From positions 434,001-498,000 of the forward strand of contig BSBK01006386.1 in NCBI GenBank assembly GCA_027943335.1: 64,000 nt of DNA, read 5' to 3'. The DNA comes from Chamaecyparis obtusa (Eukaryota; Streptophyta; Pinopsida; Cupressales; Cupressaceae). Under the pieces are notes generated by a model. That model was not told the DNA's origin, ran no database searches, and saw nothing but the letters and a program-made list of their open reading frames with translations. Made by a program: the position numbers and the translations under genes. Within the stretch, counting starts at the first letter, position 1; every line of letters starts with the position of its first letter. Of the stretch, positions 45,121-57,483 are shown piece after piece.

Positions 45121-45941
45121 AATGTTAACTTAGCTTTCCAATCAGTGACATGTATGCTAAATCTTGGATGAATCACAAATTATAAGGGAGACATGGAGTT
45201 AACTGGGAGTATAACCATTTTGGAAATGGAAGCAATGCTTTTGGAAGTCTCTTAGCAGATATTTTAGGATAGTTACACAAAAATAATGAAGTCAATACAA
45301 GAAAAGGTAAGGTAAAAAATAATTAAATCTACTTTGCATGTTTGGGAGCCACCTCGATATTAACAAGATTGATTTTGAGAGTAGAGAAAAATGTTGAATC
45401 AACCTAAACTCTTGTTAACTTCTCCTTGCACACTCAATTTGGGAGAGATTCTTGGTAGTGATAGACACATTTACGACAGGAGGAGTGATAAGGGGGAAGT
45501 CAAAATATAATTATATATGCAAGAATTGATGCGGAAAATGGGGGGGGGGGGGGGTTGTGTGGAATATACACATGAAAGAGAATAGAGGAAACAAGATACT
45601 CGACTGTCAAAGAATTGATGCAGAGAATATGAATAAAGAGATTTTGGGAGAGAAAGATCAAATGTTTAAATACGAACCAAATTTTAGGTTCCAAATCATT
45701 TTATTTTATAAGAACTTATATTCTTAGTTACACTAATAGTTAAACATGCAACTGTTGGAAATATAAGAGGAATTGTGATCTCTTTTGTTTATTTTCTAGT
45801 CATATGAGTACATAGCCTCTTAATAAGTTTGACTAGATTTTGATAGCTAAAGAAAACACCTTTGAAAATTGGTTATGTTGGTTGTAGACCCTTTATAAAG
45901 TTAATTGTCTTTCCATCTTATCGTGAGACTCAATAGTCTTA
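45121..45941. other. Right flank of element B, no gene
   Basis: Should continue the interrupted chromovirus LTR and then older DNA. I see no coding region. A run of 15 G occupies 45540-45554. Confidence 0.5.
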
Positions 45942-45946
45942 CTACT
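45942..45946 (+). repeat. Target-site duplication of the solo LTR, left (CTACT)
   Basis: CTACT is repeated at 46999-47003. Confidence 0.9.
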
Positions 45947-46998
45947 TGTAGACACCTAAAACTCCATTAGAAAATAAAAGTATTTTTATTTTCCAAAAAC
46001 CCCTAATGACATCATCATTAATTAATTAATTAATGTATTTTTATGCCATTAATACCTCCTATTTTAATTAAACATCTTTAATTAAAGAATCCCTCCCCAA
46101 ATCATTTAAATCAAGTTTGAATGATTTTTCCCTATTTATTGATTATTAATTGATAAATTGACCACAAACCCTTTAAATAAATAAAATATTTACTTAAATC
46201 CTAAAACCTTATAAATCTTCTAGAAATCCCTCACCTCTTCTAGAATCTCCTAATCTCACTCTACACCTGATTAAAAAGTGATTCCTACATTTTTTAGCCT
46301 AACCCTTCAAACTTTGACTTTGGGTCAAAACCCCTCATAAATGTCTCTTACATCTTCATTAAGGCTTCTTACAAGCCATAAATGAGATCCATATCTCTTC
46401 TTCCACTCTTATTCCCCTTCCACACTTCTTTAGTGTTTGTCACGCATGTGTGAGCAACCTTAACCATGGTTAGTCTTACCTAACCCCAACCTTACCCCAA
46501 ACTCTACCCCAAACCTTACCTCTGACCCTAACTCCACTTCCTAACCTAAATCCTTCCCCAAATCCTATAAATACCCTCCTCTTCCAAGAGAAATCCAATT
46601 AGCTATCTTTCATTCTCATGCATTATTATCATGCTAAATTCATTCTAGATCTTAGCTTTTTGATAATATTGTTAGATTTCATGTTTTCTAAAACACATCA
46701 TAGAATAGCTTGATGGAATGAATATAGTTCTTTGCTAACTTTTTCTAATCATCTACGCATCATATCAAATCCTCCCTAGAAAGCATTAGGAACAAGCTCC
46801 AAGTGCTTAGAGAGCACACCCACATCTCTCATAATAAGAGTAAATCAATTAAATAATGCTTAAATGCATTTATTTTGGCTCAATTTGAGGTGGCTTGGTT
46901 TTGTTTGTTTTATGCTTTGAATTGATAAATACTAGATTAATCTAATGTTTGAATGTTTACGCCTTTCAAAATAGATGATAGATAAACCGTAGTCTACA
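45947..46998 (+). repeat. Solo LTR, 1052 bp
   Basis: Starts TGTAGAC and ends GTCTACA, a perfect 7-bp terminal inverted repeat, and is flanked on both sides by CTACT. No PBS or PPT adjoins and no partner LTR exists in the window, so this is a solo LTR left by recombination between the two LTRs of a former element. Promoter TATAAATA at 46566-46573, which sets a plus-strand orientation. Confidence 0.9.
46566..46573 (+). promoter_or_regulatory. TATA box in the solo LTR
   Basis: TATAAATA after an extended C-rich block (46470-46565). Could still drive transcription to the right. Confidence 0.5.
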
Positions 46999-47003
46999 CT
47001 ACT
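46999..47003 (+). repeat. Target-site duplication of the solo LTR, right (CTACT)
   Basis: Exact match to 45942-45946. Confidence 0.9.
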
Positions 47004-47864
47004 TTAGCCTTAATCAATTTTGAAAAGTTTCTAAATTATTTTGAAAATTGTGAAAGATTGGTGGTCACATATAGATAGATTTATATTTTGTGAAGCTATG
47101 GGAAATGTATTCAAGTGTTTTGTTTTTTTAGGAATACCAAATCTTTTGCTCACAAGATATCTTTGTATAGGACAAAAAATTTCCTTTGTAATTTAGTTGA
47201 ATCGTGTATGGTTTTTTGGGATCATTCTTTTATTTGTTTCAGTGTCTCGTCAAAAAATTTGTATACATAGAGTGAATGGTTCCTATTATTTATAAACATT
47301 TTAAGCAATCATTGCAAATAATAGATTTAATGTAGTTAAAATTCTTAATTTCTTTTCAAAAATTTCTAGTTTCAACATATATGGTTTAATTTCACAGTCA
47401 AAGATAAATTGCTCATCCGGTAGAATATGATGTTGCACAACCCTTTATAGGATTAACGAATTGGGAATCACTATGGTCTTCTTAAAGCCAAAAGTTAGAT
47501 GATTAGATTGATTCTTTTCCCTATCGTAGGACAAAATCAATGTTTATTCATATGGTGTAGACTCGGCCCTTAATTTTTTTAGTATTATCGGCTTTGTAGA
47601 AGGACTATTTTTTTTGAAGATTTTATGGCTTGCAGTGATAAAATATATTCTGGGTTTTCTGTGGTGTTCAAAAAATTTTTGGGTTCTCTATGGTGAAAAC
47701 CTTAGGGGAAAACATTATTACTAAACTTTATAAAAACAACATACTTCTTTATCTTAGAGGATTTTATTATAAAAACTATATTGTCAAAAGAGGTAAATTA
47801 GTGCATAGAAATTTTTTTGGAAATATTCATTATTTGTTTTATTTTTCTCCTTTTTAAGGAAGAT

Positions 47865-48490
47865 ATCTCTGGGAAAGGGTGTTGAATATGGGTGAATAGA
47901 GAAGGGTAAATATATTTTTCTTTTACCAGCCATTATAAATCTAGTTAATAAATGCTTAGGCCTAAGCTATGGAAACACATAATAGATTTTGTGTTGGTTA
48001 CTTTCTTTCTCTCTACCATATTTGTGTTAGTTCTACTTTTATGTATGAAAAATTAGTTAGTTCACAACTTGCACCAGATTCCTTTCCGATCCATCAGTTC
48101 CAAGTTGATAGGTTACTCAAGCAGGGTCAGTGTGCTCTTCATTTTACGATGATCCCTGGGGGAGCTAATCACTCAGTGGTTGGGTGGAAAAAGCATCTGG
48201 ATCACATTTTCATCTTGAGATTTGAAGATGGATAAATGCCCGATAGCTTAGGAGATCAAAATCATGTAGATGGACGATGGATAGTCCAATGACATTTATA
48301 TACTGAGATATTATATATTTTCAACCTTTTGGTCAGGTACCTTTTGGATTGTATACTTTTGATGTATGATGTACAAAATTATGGTGGACATATTTTATGT
48401 ATTGTTTACCTCGTGTTATTTGGATGATTTGTGTACTCTTGACATTATGGTCGATTTCCAATTATTGTACTTAGATTTTTTTCAATGAAA
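47865..48490 (+). repeat. LTR fragment homologous (inverted) to the 15.5-16.1 kb LTR
   Basis: Opens at GATATCTCTGGGAAAGGGTG and follows, in inverted order, the minus-strand LTR from 16106 down to about 15500, with many substitutions. The preceding 47004-47864 does not align to it and shows no gene. Similarity fades near 48490. Confidence 0.65.
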
Positions 48491-49080
48491 TTAGAATATT
48501 GTTTAATCTTATTTTAAAAGGAATAGAAATACTAGAATAGTCTAAATGTTTGGTAGACTATATCTTTTATTATGACATTTCTGAATTTTTCATTTGGTGC
48601 TTATATGTCCCTTGTGAGGTAGAACTAGGTCATTACATAGGAAGTGACTGTGTTTACCAGAAGCATACACTCTTGTATATATAACATGAACATCAATGGA
48701 ATAACTAGGACCTTTATTTATTAAGCCAAAAAACTTCATGCCAATGACAAATGACATTATATATGATGTTCTTTTCTTAGAAACCATAATTTTTTACCAG
48801 AGAAACCAAGCATAGAAGTTTTGGATCAAGCTGTTAGAACCATACTAAATATAGATACCTTTTCCTACCTGCATTAACACACTTACTATTAATAATGCAT
48901 ATTATACTGACACCGTTCCTTTGATATCAATCTTTCTTGGTGTTGATCAGTGATTGCTTGATTACTAACTTACTAGATACTATTGAAATCAATAAAAAGA
49001 CCAAAGGCTTCAAAATTATGTTGATAGATTCATTTATAGAAAGAGTAATTTTTTAATCATGACCTGGACATTATTGGTCA

Positions 49081-49679
49081 CTACTTTATTTGTAGCCAAT
49101 TTGGACACAAGGAAAATAAATGTTTAATTATGCTTAAAAGAGGGCGTAGTTTTGTTAATGGGAGTTTTTTTTATCTTCTTGAATAATATAAAGTGTCATA
49201 ATTGTGGGAAGTTTGGGCACATTACAAAGTTTTGAAGAATAGTTTTTCAACAAAACAAAACTAGTCGATATCACAGGATATCTTCTAGAACTAATAAAAC
49301 CAAGTTGGTTTGGGAACCAAAGGTTGAAGTTATGATTGTCCAAACAGTTATATATGGTCAAAAGAGAGACTTGTGGGTTTTTGATAGTGGATGCTCTCAC
49401 CACATGATAGGCAATAAGAGGTTTTTTTTCAAAGTTGAAGATTTCGTGGGTGGCTTAGTTAGATTAGGAAAAGATCATTGTATTTTAATAAAAGGAAAAG
49501 GGACTATACTCTTAAATAACAATACTCTTACACATGATGTCTACTATGTAGAATTTTTGGACCACAATCTTCTTAGTATAAGTAAAATCTATGACAATGG
49601 TTTCAAAGTCATGTTTACTGCTCTAGGTTGTGAAATAAGTAAAAAAATGGAAAGGTTGTTGCAGATGGCTTTAAACTAA
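49081..49679 (+). pseudogene. Copia C2: gag zinc knuckles and protease
   Basis: Two knuckle remnants: one at 49081-49122 ending G-H-K-E-N-K-C, with its first Cys pair lost, and C-H-N-C-G-K-F-G-H at 49191-49240 with its last Cys lost. Two knuckles are usual for a group of copia gags. An open frame 49305-49679 then gives the copia protease with D-S-G-C-S-H-H-M. 48491-49080 holds nothing recognisable. Confidence 0.8.
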
Positions 49680-49739
49680 TGAATTTTTTTATAATCTTCA
49701 TGAATTTTAAAAAAATGTTAAACAAGGAAATGTTTTCTT

Positions 49740-51120
49740 CATGAATCAAGTTGAAGAAAGTAAATTTTGGCATAAAACACTTGGGCATATCAATTATGAC
49801 AATCTTGTCAAAATTAGTAAGAATCAAAATGTTAGAAATATGCTAGTTATTTCTTGCTTTAGTAGCATGTGCTAGGAATGTTAATAAGGAAAAATAACAA
49901 AGGTTAGTTTTAAATCAAAAGAATATCCTTCTACTAGAAGCCGTTACAAATTATTCATTCAAACTTATGTGGTCCCACTAGGACAAAATCTTTGAATCAT
50001 GAAAGATATTTTATTCTCTTTACTGATGATTATACTCTAATGACCTAGATAACCTTTCTGAAACATAAATTAGAATCTTTTGAAAGATTCAAAATATTTT
50101 GGATAATGGTTGAAAAACAATGTGATCTAAAAACTAAATGTCTTAGATCAGATAAAGGTTGAGAATAATCTTCACAAGAGTTTATGGATTATTGTGAAGA
50201 ATATGGCATTAAAAGAAAATATTCAACCTCTCAGACACCACAATAAAATAGTGTGGTAGAGATTAAAAAAAATGTTAAAGAAATGCCAAGAAAAATGCTT
50301 TAAGATACAAAACTATCTAATGTCTATTAGAAAGAAGTGGTTCATACTGCTATTTATATTCTTAGCAAGGTTTAATTAAGGGTTAAAAATAAATATACTC
50401 TTGATGAAATGTGGTATGGAATATCTACTAATATTGGGTATTTCAAAGAAATTGGTAGTAAATACTTTATCAAAAGAGATGATGACAGTTTAGGAAGTTT
50501 TGAGTCTCGTTGTGATGAAGGTATTTTCTTAGGAGCTACTCTACTCAGAAAATCCTATAAATGCTATAATAAAAGATTAAAAAAAGTAGTTTAAAGTACT
50601 AATGTTAAATTTGATGAGATGTTATAGACCTATGAACAAAAAAAAGAGGATAATGAAGAAGCTCATGAAAAAAATGAGAAGAATAATTTAGGAGAACAAA
50701 ACTTTGAAAGACATCAAGGATCAATTCCTAAGATCTCTTCAAAAACCATAAAAAGAAATCACAACCAAGAATAGATTATTGGAGATAAATTTGTTGGTGT
50801 TCAAACTAGAAGAAGAATTGCAAATGTTAGTGATTAGGTACATTTGTGTTTGAGTTCATAAATTGAACCCAAAATATATCTAGAAGCTAGTAAAGATGAA
50901 TTTTGGGTTAAAGTTATGAAAGAAGAAATAGATCAAATAGAGAAAAAATAAAAATGGTTTCCCAGACCGAAAGATAAAAATATTATTGGGGCTAAATGGG
51001 TTTTCAGAAATAAAATTGACGATAAAGGGAAATCAATCCTTAAAAAGGCACACCTTGTTTGCAAAGGATACTTTCAGATTTAGAGTATTGACTTTAATGA
51101 AAACTTTTCTCCTATAGCCA
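49740..51120 (+). pseudogene. Copia C2: integrase and start of RT, truncated
   Basis: The pre-integrase H-x-x-L-G-H-I block lies at about 49770. Core acids are visible in T-D-D-Y (about 50025), R-S-D-K-G (about 50150) and V-E-I (about 50255). The open stretch 50409-50594 holds the integrase C-terminal E-G-I-F-L-G motif. RT begins near 50880 (F-W-x-K-V-M-K-E-E-I, then G-A-K-W-V-F-R-N-K) and breaks off at 51120 after F-S-P-I-A. Many stops. Sequence from TG at 51121 is unrelated, so another unit inserted or recombined there. Confidence 0.8.
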
Positions 51121-51132
51121 TGTTTACCCTAC

Positions 51133-51325
51133 CAGGGATCGCATACCGAAAGAAGGATTGCACCCAGTGTTTCCAGGATCGCATCTAGTCTTGAGTTGCA
51201 TAAAGTTAAATCCAGGATCGCATCTAGGATCTACTGGATTTCCCATATTGCATTTGGAGTCTCATCAAGTAAAATATCACAGCAGTTTAAATCTAGGATC
51301 ACATTTGGGGTTTTCCAAATCGCAT
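51133..51325 (+). repeat. Phased array of GGATCGCAT-type motifs
   Basis: The core ATCGCAT or a close variant starts at 51138, 51157, 51178, about 51195, 51217, 51247, 51298 and 51319, mostly 17-22 bp apart. Many copies extend to CCAGGATCGCATCTAGG. It begins 12 bp after the copia break at 51120. Confidence 0.7.
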
Positions 51326-51330
51326 CTAGG

Positions 51331-53159
51331 GTTCCATAATTTTTTTTTCAATTTGGTGTTAAAACTTAATAAATAAAAAATCTACACACTTTGTTTTGGT
51401 GTTTAAAATGAACCTCAAATAATCTTTCTTGAATGCCTAAAGGTAAAAAAATCAATCAAATCCTAATCAACTCAAGTCATTCTTAAATTGATCCTAAAAA
51501 GCACAAACACATTTTTAAAGTTCTTCATTTGGATAAAAAGAATATGTATGCTTTCACAATCTAGGCATCTTTGACCTTCATGCAAAGTAAGACCACCTTG
51601 TCCTTTTAGTGCATAAAAAGAACCTCAAAATCTATATTTCATTTCTAAATGGTTCAAAATCAATCCTAAGTGCATTTAAATGGTCCTATTTCAAACTCCA
51701 ATGCATCAATCAAAGCTAAAATGAACTTCATTTTCAAAATCTCAAAGTTATTTTATGTTTTATGCAATCTAGGAGCAAATCTACATTTTAGTTTGAATGG
51801 TTTCCTAAACAATCTCAAAGTTTCCTAAACTTTCCTAAATCATTCTTAAAGCATTGATATATGTCAAAAATTTGGTCTTGTTGCAAAAAAATGAGATTTT
51901 CTAAAGTTTCCATTCCTAAAATCAATCTAGGAATCTCATTATGGGCATTAAAATGCAATCTAAAACACCAAATCTTGAGTGCCCATAAAAAAATGAATCA
52001 AAATCTCACAAGTCATTTACTTTTAGTCTCAAAAACAAACAAAACTCAATCTTGAATGACTTAAGGTAAAAATAAAGCTGAAAGTTCCTAAAGTGAAGCA
52101 AACACCAAATCTTGAATGCAAAGGCTAAAATACTTGCACAAAAAATCTTTTCAAAAAGCTTTCTTGTCTTCAAAAAGAAAAAATTAAAAGTTAAACATGT
52201 GTTTGCAAGCATTCATTTCAAAAACACATAAATCAATTTGGGAAAGAATAAATTTCTTGATGTGTCTTGCAAAGTTTCCCATTTCAGCAAAATCCTTTTA
52301 AATAAGTGATGTAAAACACTTCAACTCAGACAATTTCACTTGTTTTACTTCTAGTGAAGCCTGTCCAAATAGAAAAACACTTCCTCTTTGGAGAATGAAT
52401 TCAAACTAGTACTTCCCCGACCGGTATAGAAATAAAGTGCTAAGAAAACTCTCACTTCATCCACTCAAGCTTAGGCGATGTGTGTTGATGGTATCCTGGG
52501 GTAGGTGAATACCCCTCCTATTTCACCATGGTCAACTAGGCTCTTAAGTGAGTCACACATGTACAAACCGATTGGGATGACTCCATGGATCCAACTACAA
52601 ACCTGTTAATCAGAAGCTACTTGATCTAATTTTGAAGGTATCCAAATCTTTGTGCAAGGATCAACCCAAGTGGTTTCCTGGATCACCTTAAGACACTCAC
52701 CATATGTATCCCTCTTTTGGGGTATCAAGCCATGGGCAAAGATTTCGAGACTAACTAGTCTTCTAGGTAGTTTTTCTTGATGTGTTTTTCAAAGTTTCAA
52801 ACTCAGTGCAAAACATCTGTTGAAACATACACAAACAAAGAGTTCTAAACATCAAAATCCTTTTCCATATCAAATCAAAATCCAGTTTCATCCAAAAGCT
52901 TTTAGAAACCTATCATCCTAGTCTCCCAAATCATGGTCTTCCAGTCATCTTCCATCCAGTCTTGTCCTCCTTTCCTAGGTTAGTGGAGTCATCTTGGTCA
53001 TCCCCCATCCCCTTTCTATCTTCCTCTAGAGTTAGTCTTTCCTCATATATTGATCTAAATCCAATCCCAGTTTGAGCTTGTCAGTCAACCTAATCCAAAG
53101 CCTTAGTCTTCCAATCCATCTTCATCCTTCATCCCTATCCTACTCATCTGCAAGTCAGC
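51331..53159. other. Leader-like non-coding region, no gene seen
   Basis: A-rich, C-poor DNA up to about 52300, then more balanced sequence. No LTR partner, domain or long frame. It leads into the Pro-rich reading frame, so it may be that unit's leader. Confidence 0.4.
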
Positions 53160-55315
53160 ATGTCTCAAATCTATTATGATGAGTTTGGTTGTCATTTCTT
53201 TTCCCCCATTTTATCCTATCCCAATGATGATGAGAATCTTGTAGATCATGATGAATACTTTGAAAACCTTAGGAAGGTTTCCCCAAGCACCTTACAACTT
53301 CCAATCATTCCTCCAAACTATCCTATCATGCCTTCACACATATCCACTAGCACTCCCTTTCATGTCCTTGTCAATGGAAATCCATTATCCTATCCATCCA
53401 CAACTTCTTCCTATCTTAAACCTACATATCCTCCATATGAATCCTTCATACCTCCACCTTCATCTGTGGTCATATCTCAATCACCATCTTCCCATAGAAA
53501 CACTTCATGCTACTTCCCTTATCTAAAACCTCCATCTACTTATCCTCTAAATCATTCTCAAATGAAAAATTCTAGTCTTCCCTTCCCTTATCTAAATCTT
53601 GTATCCCCGTATCCTCCAAATCATTCTCAAATCCAAAATCCTATCCTTCCCATCCCATATCCAAATCCTCCATCTCCTCATCCTCCAAAAGATTTTCAAA
53701 ATCCAAGTCTTCCAATCCATTACGTGAATCTTCCATCCTATCTCAACCCACCATCTTCCATTCAAACCCACATTACTGCAAATCCCATTTCACAAAAATA
53801 ATGCATCCCTCAATCCATTTCATATTGTGTACCTCATCCATCACTCCTACCTCACCAAATATCCAATCTAGTCCACAAGCTTCCTCCAAACCTACCTTTG
53901 TGAACTATCTAGTCATGCCATCCTCCAACTCCTTGTCTGTACCATCATCCCCTCAAGAAAGTTCACAATCTTCCACCCCATCATCACCTGAGGACCATCC
54001 TATCTTCCCATCTTCTACACATTCTAGTCCATCACCTCCTCCAATCCAAAAGTCTCCAAGGAGTTTCACAAAGAAGCCAACAAAAATTCTCACTTCTAAA
54101 GCTGAAGAGTCATGCCATCTCAATCCCTCATATGAAGCCATCATTGATAAGCCCCATCAACCTCTCCCATCTATTATCCTTGTTCCATATATCACTCTTC
54201 CATCTCCTAGTATCATTGAGTCATTTCCATGCATTGACTCGATCCAATCTCCATCCACTTCTCCTCCTCCTAGCATTATCCAAAGCACATCCAATGAGCC
54301 TCACGAGTTCACCCTTTTTACTGCCATAATAGTTGCAGAATCTCCCATCCTTTCATCCATACCATCTAAAGAGTTTGTCCTTCTTCCTACCATCATAGTT
54401 GCATAATCTCTCCTCCTTCCACTCACTCCATCTGAAGAGTCCATCTATACATCCCCCAACATTCTATCTACACCAATCCTATCATGTCAAGATCTTGTCC
54501 AAAAGCATGTTGAAGTACCCATAGATGAAAATCAAGATCCAATCCCTTCTCTTCCTCTATTGCATGTTCTATTGCTTCCATCACCTCCAATCCAAGATTC
54601 CATCATCCCAATTATTCTTATCTAAGAGCTTATAATCCCAATTCCTCCAATCCAAGATCCTACAACCCTAATTCCTCCATCTCATGATCCATCACCATCC
54701 CCCAATCCCAGTCAAGATCCCATCATCCCATCCTCTACACTTGAGGATCCTCTAATCAAAACTATCCAATTTCCATCACTCTATCATCTTGGTCCACTTA
54801 CATTTTTCAAAGGTAGTCCACTTGAAGTAGAAGACATTAGTTTCATATCTTCCACTACAACACCTGAAACTAGAATTTTATCTTATTCCCCAAGTTAGAA
54901 GTATCCTTGCTTGGATAAAATTCTCAAAAAATGGAATTATCAAGGCAAAGACCTAGGCACTCATGAACAAGGAAATCTGGAGCCCATCCAAGACAAGAAA
55001 CATCCAAAATCATGTGGTATTGGTCATACATCCGAAGAAGGAACTTCCTCTAGAAATGTTGGTACAACTAAAGCTAAATTCACTCACACATCCAAAAACA
55101 CCTTTGCATCCTTCCATCATCCCTCCAAAGCATACAACTCTATTCCTCCTCCTCCATCATTGCAACCAAAGGAAACCTATCACATTCCTCCTTCATCCTC
55201 CAAATCCATTTTTGGTCCCTACATCCCAAAATCTACCAGCACATATCCTCTACATACCAAATCTATTTTGGGCCCTTACATCCCAAAATATCATCCCCCA
55301 TCTTATCATACTTAA
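53160..55315 (+). pseudogene. Pro/Ser-rich protein with C-terminal G-patch-like motif, unknown family
   Basis: ATG at 53160 opens 213 codons (to 53801). The frame then changes and continues 53801-55315 with stops at 54404, 54622 and 54895 only. About 700 codons in all. The first 60 residues are acidic and mixed. The rest is dominated by Pro, Ser, Ile and His with three 69-nt tandem repeats (53520 onward). Codons at about 54900-55030 read W-N-Y-Q-G-K-D-L-G, then E-Q-G, E-P-I, and G-I-G-H, a G-patch-like Gly pattern. The end has a 57-nt repeat. It lacks signal peptide or membrane segments. Probably an extra ORF of a retroelement; not recognised beyond this. Confidence 0.45.
53520..53725 (+). 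repeat. Three in-frame 69-nt tandem repeats in the Pro-rich frame
   Basis: Copies at 53520-53588 and 53589-53657 and a shortened third from 53658. Each encodes 23 residues of the form Y-L-N-x-x-S-x-Y-P-P-N-H-S-Q-x-x-N-P. Substitutions keep Pro and Asn, and the length is a multiple of three. Confidence 0.8.
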
Positions 55316-56300
55316 TCCTCCATCCAAAATCCTATCCCTAGTCTGGATGAACAAAGACACATTCCAATATCTCCTATGTACTAATATCCTTCCATCTCTC
55401 CATCCATATTTCCTCTATCTCACACATCTCCTCATATTCCTTCCAGTGCTTCTCACAATTTGGATGCCATATCAAGAATGCATAAAGGAAACTATCCACA
55501 AAAATATAAGGATTTCCATGTCCAGTATAAATGACATGATCAAGCAAAGAAAAAACCAATCAAGCAATCCACAACATCCCAATGGCCACAAAGACCCATC
55601 AAAGAAAAAGTGAAATCCAATGCATCCCAATGGATACAAAGGCCCACCAAAGCTAAAGAAAAGGTGATCTGGATCCCAAAGAAAAAAGATGAAATGCATC
55701 TAACAACTCAATAACCACAATGGCATCCAAAGTTGCTAATCCACTAGCTACTTAGTCTTCTCCTCCATCTCCTAAATCCATTTTGGGTCCCTATGTCCCA
55801 AGATCTCCTAGCACAAGTCCTCCATCCTATCCACATCTATATTCCACATCCTAATCTCTTCATCCATCAAGTCCAAATCCCATCATCTTCATCCACCTTC
55901 CATGCAACATGTGCCAATGTTGGTCCTGACAACATCCCCCTATCATGATCACTTTCCATATTTCCATCCAAACACTTTCTACCACCATATCTCCCATCTA
56001 CCCCATCACATCCATGCCTTTACATAATCCCTCCATCCTAATAAAGTTGTACCAACATCCAGAAAAATCATAACATCAATGAAAGATCAATGAAAAGTCA
56101 GCAACAAATCAGAATATCAGTGAAAGATTAGCAACAAATTAGAATATTAGTGAAAGATGAGCACAAAGTCAGCAACAAATTAGAAAAAATCCATAAAAAT
56201 TGGAAAAATCAAAAGAAATATATCAAAAAAGAAAAGAAAAGAGAAAAAAGCATTCGTCCAATCGTGAAAATGTGGCAATTCAAGCACCTTGCAAAAGTAC
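55316..56300. other. Tail of the Pro-rich unit: degenerate repeats, no gene
   Basis: A third diverged copy of the 57-nt unit (AAATCCATTTTGGGTCCCTA) lies at 55773. Reading frames in 55316-55620 continue the Pro-rich composition but are broken. At 56070-56170 there are about three copies of a ~35-bp unit (AGTGAAAGAT, then AGCAACAAAT). An A-rich purine stretch (56180-56255) follows. Ends at the LTR of element U. Confidence 0.5.
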
Positions 56301-57469
56301 TGTATGCAAATTAGATGTTTAACAACTAAAAATGATAAATTAACTATTAAAGCCAATAAATCTATCTAATGCAAACACATGAAGAATGCAAAGTAACTAT
56401 GAAATGATGAAACTAATTTAATTACCTTCACCTACCATGCAGCTTGTCTCCATTGTCCTCCTAGCTTTGATTTCTTGAAGATGTTGAGCTCTCAGATTTC
56501 CAAAATGAAGCCTTCTCCCAAGATGCTACCAAAGTGTGGAGATTTTAATGAAATTGAGTGCACAATAGCTTATGTAAACTAATGGATGGAATGCAAATGA
56601 AATGGTGATAGTATGGATGCTTGATTTCTTGAATGCTTGAATGCTTGATTGCTTGAATTCTTGATTGCTTGTTATCAAAAATACCTATTATCTCTCAAAT
56701 GAGAAATGAGGCTCCTTTTATAGAGTTTTGGAAGATCTAGGCCTAGGTGGCACAATCCTACAGTTGGGAATGAAAGGTGGAAGATCCTAGGGCTAGAATT
56801 GACTTGGTTGAAGGAGTTGAGAGAAAGGGGGATGTAGTTGGAATGTGAGAGAAAGAATAGGGATGATGTTCCTCTCACATTGACATGGAGGAGAAGAAGG
56901 TGGAAGGGAAAGACACATGTCAAGTGTCTCACAAAGACCAAAGAGAGAAAGGGGGAGAGACATTTTCCTCATGAGGACCTTTTGTACAAGTGTCCCATGA
57001 GTCACCTTTGACCCTTAGAGGTGGCTTGAGAAGCCCCTTAGGAATAGGAAATGTCTCTTGACTTGGTTGTTGAGAGGACATGTGGTCATGAGACCAAGTC
57101 CTATGAGGCCACATAGCCCTTAAGAATAGGACATCTGTGGGTGAGGATAAATATGAATAAATAATTAATAATAATTATTTATTTTAGCCAAGGTGATGTG
57201 TCAGGTGACTAGGTGGATGAAGTGAATTAGAAGACTTAGTCATATTTAGGTGATTGTGTATTTAATTAAATCACTTTAATAGACTATTTAGAAGACTTAG
57301 GATATAGAATTAGACTATAGTGAATTTATTAAATAAATTGAATAATTTATTTAATAAATAGAGGAATAATTATTAATTAAATAATAAATATTTAATTAAT
57401 TTATCAAGTCAATAGTAATTAAATAATAAATATTTAATTAATTAATCAAGCCATTTTTAGGTGTATACA
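56301..57469 (-). repeat. 3' LTR of element U
   Basis: Minus-strand start TGTATACACC at 57469 directly follows the PPT. The other end is taken at 56301, where the minus strand reads GCATACA, matching the TGTATAC start as an inverted end; 1169 bp. TATA box (minus TATAAAA) at 56716-56722. The downstream end and target duplication (AGTAC at 56296-56300?) cannot be confirmed without the 5' LTR. Confidence 0.7.
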
Positions 57470-57483
57470 TTTTGCCCCTCTTT
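57470..57483 (-). promoter_or_regulatory. Polypurine tract of element U
   Basis: Minus-strand AAAGAGGGGCAAAA abuts the LTR TG. It is the element B tract plus one A. A second run, minus GGGGCAGGGGCAAAAA at about 57525-57540, resembles a duplicated PPT 50 bp upstream. Confidence 0.85.

Noticed and set aside
54963..55613. 216-codon plus-strand ORF overlapping the Pro-rich frame
   Set aside because: The alternative frame (54911-55315) continues the long frame from 53801 and carries the G-patch-like pattern; this one is mostly its shadow up to 55315, and beyond that I cannot separate it from decayed tail.
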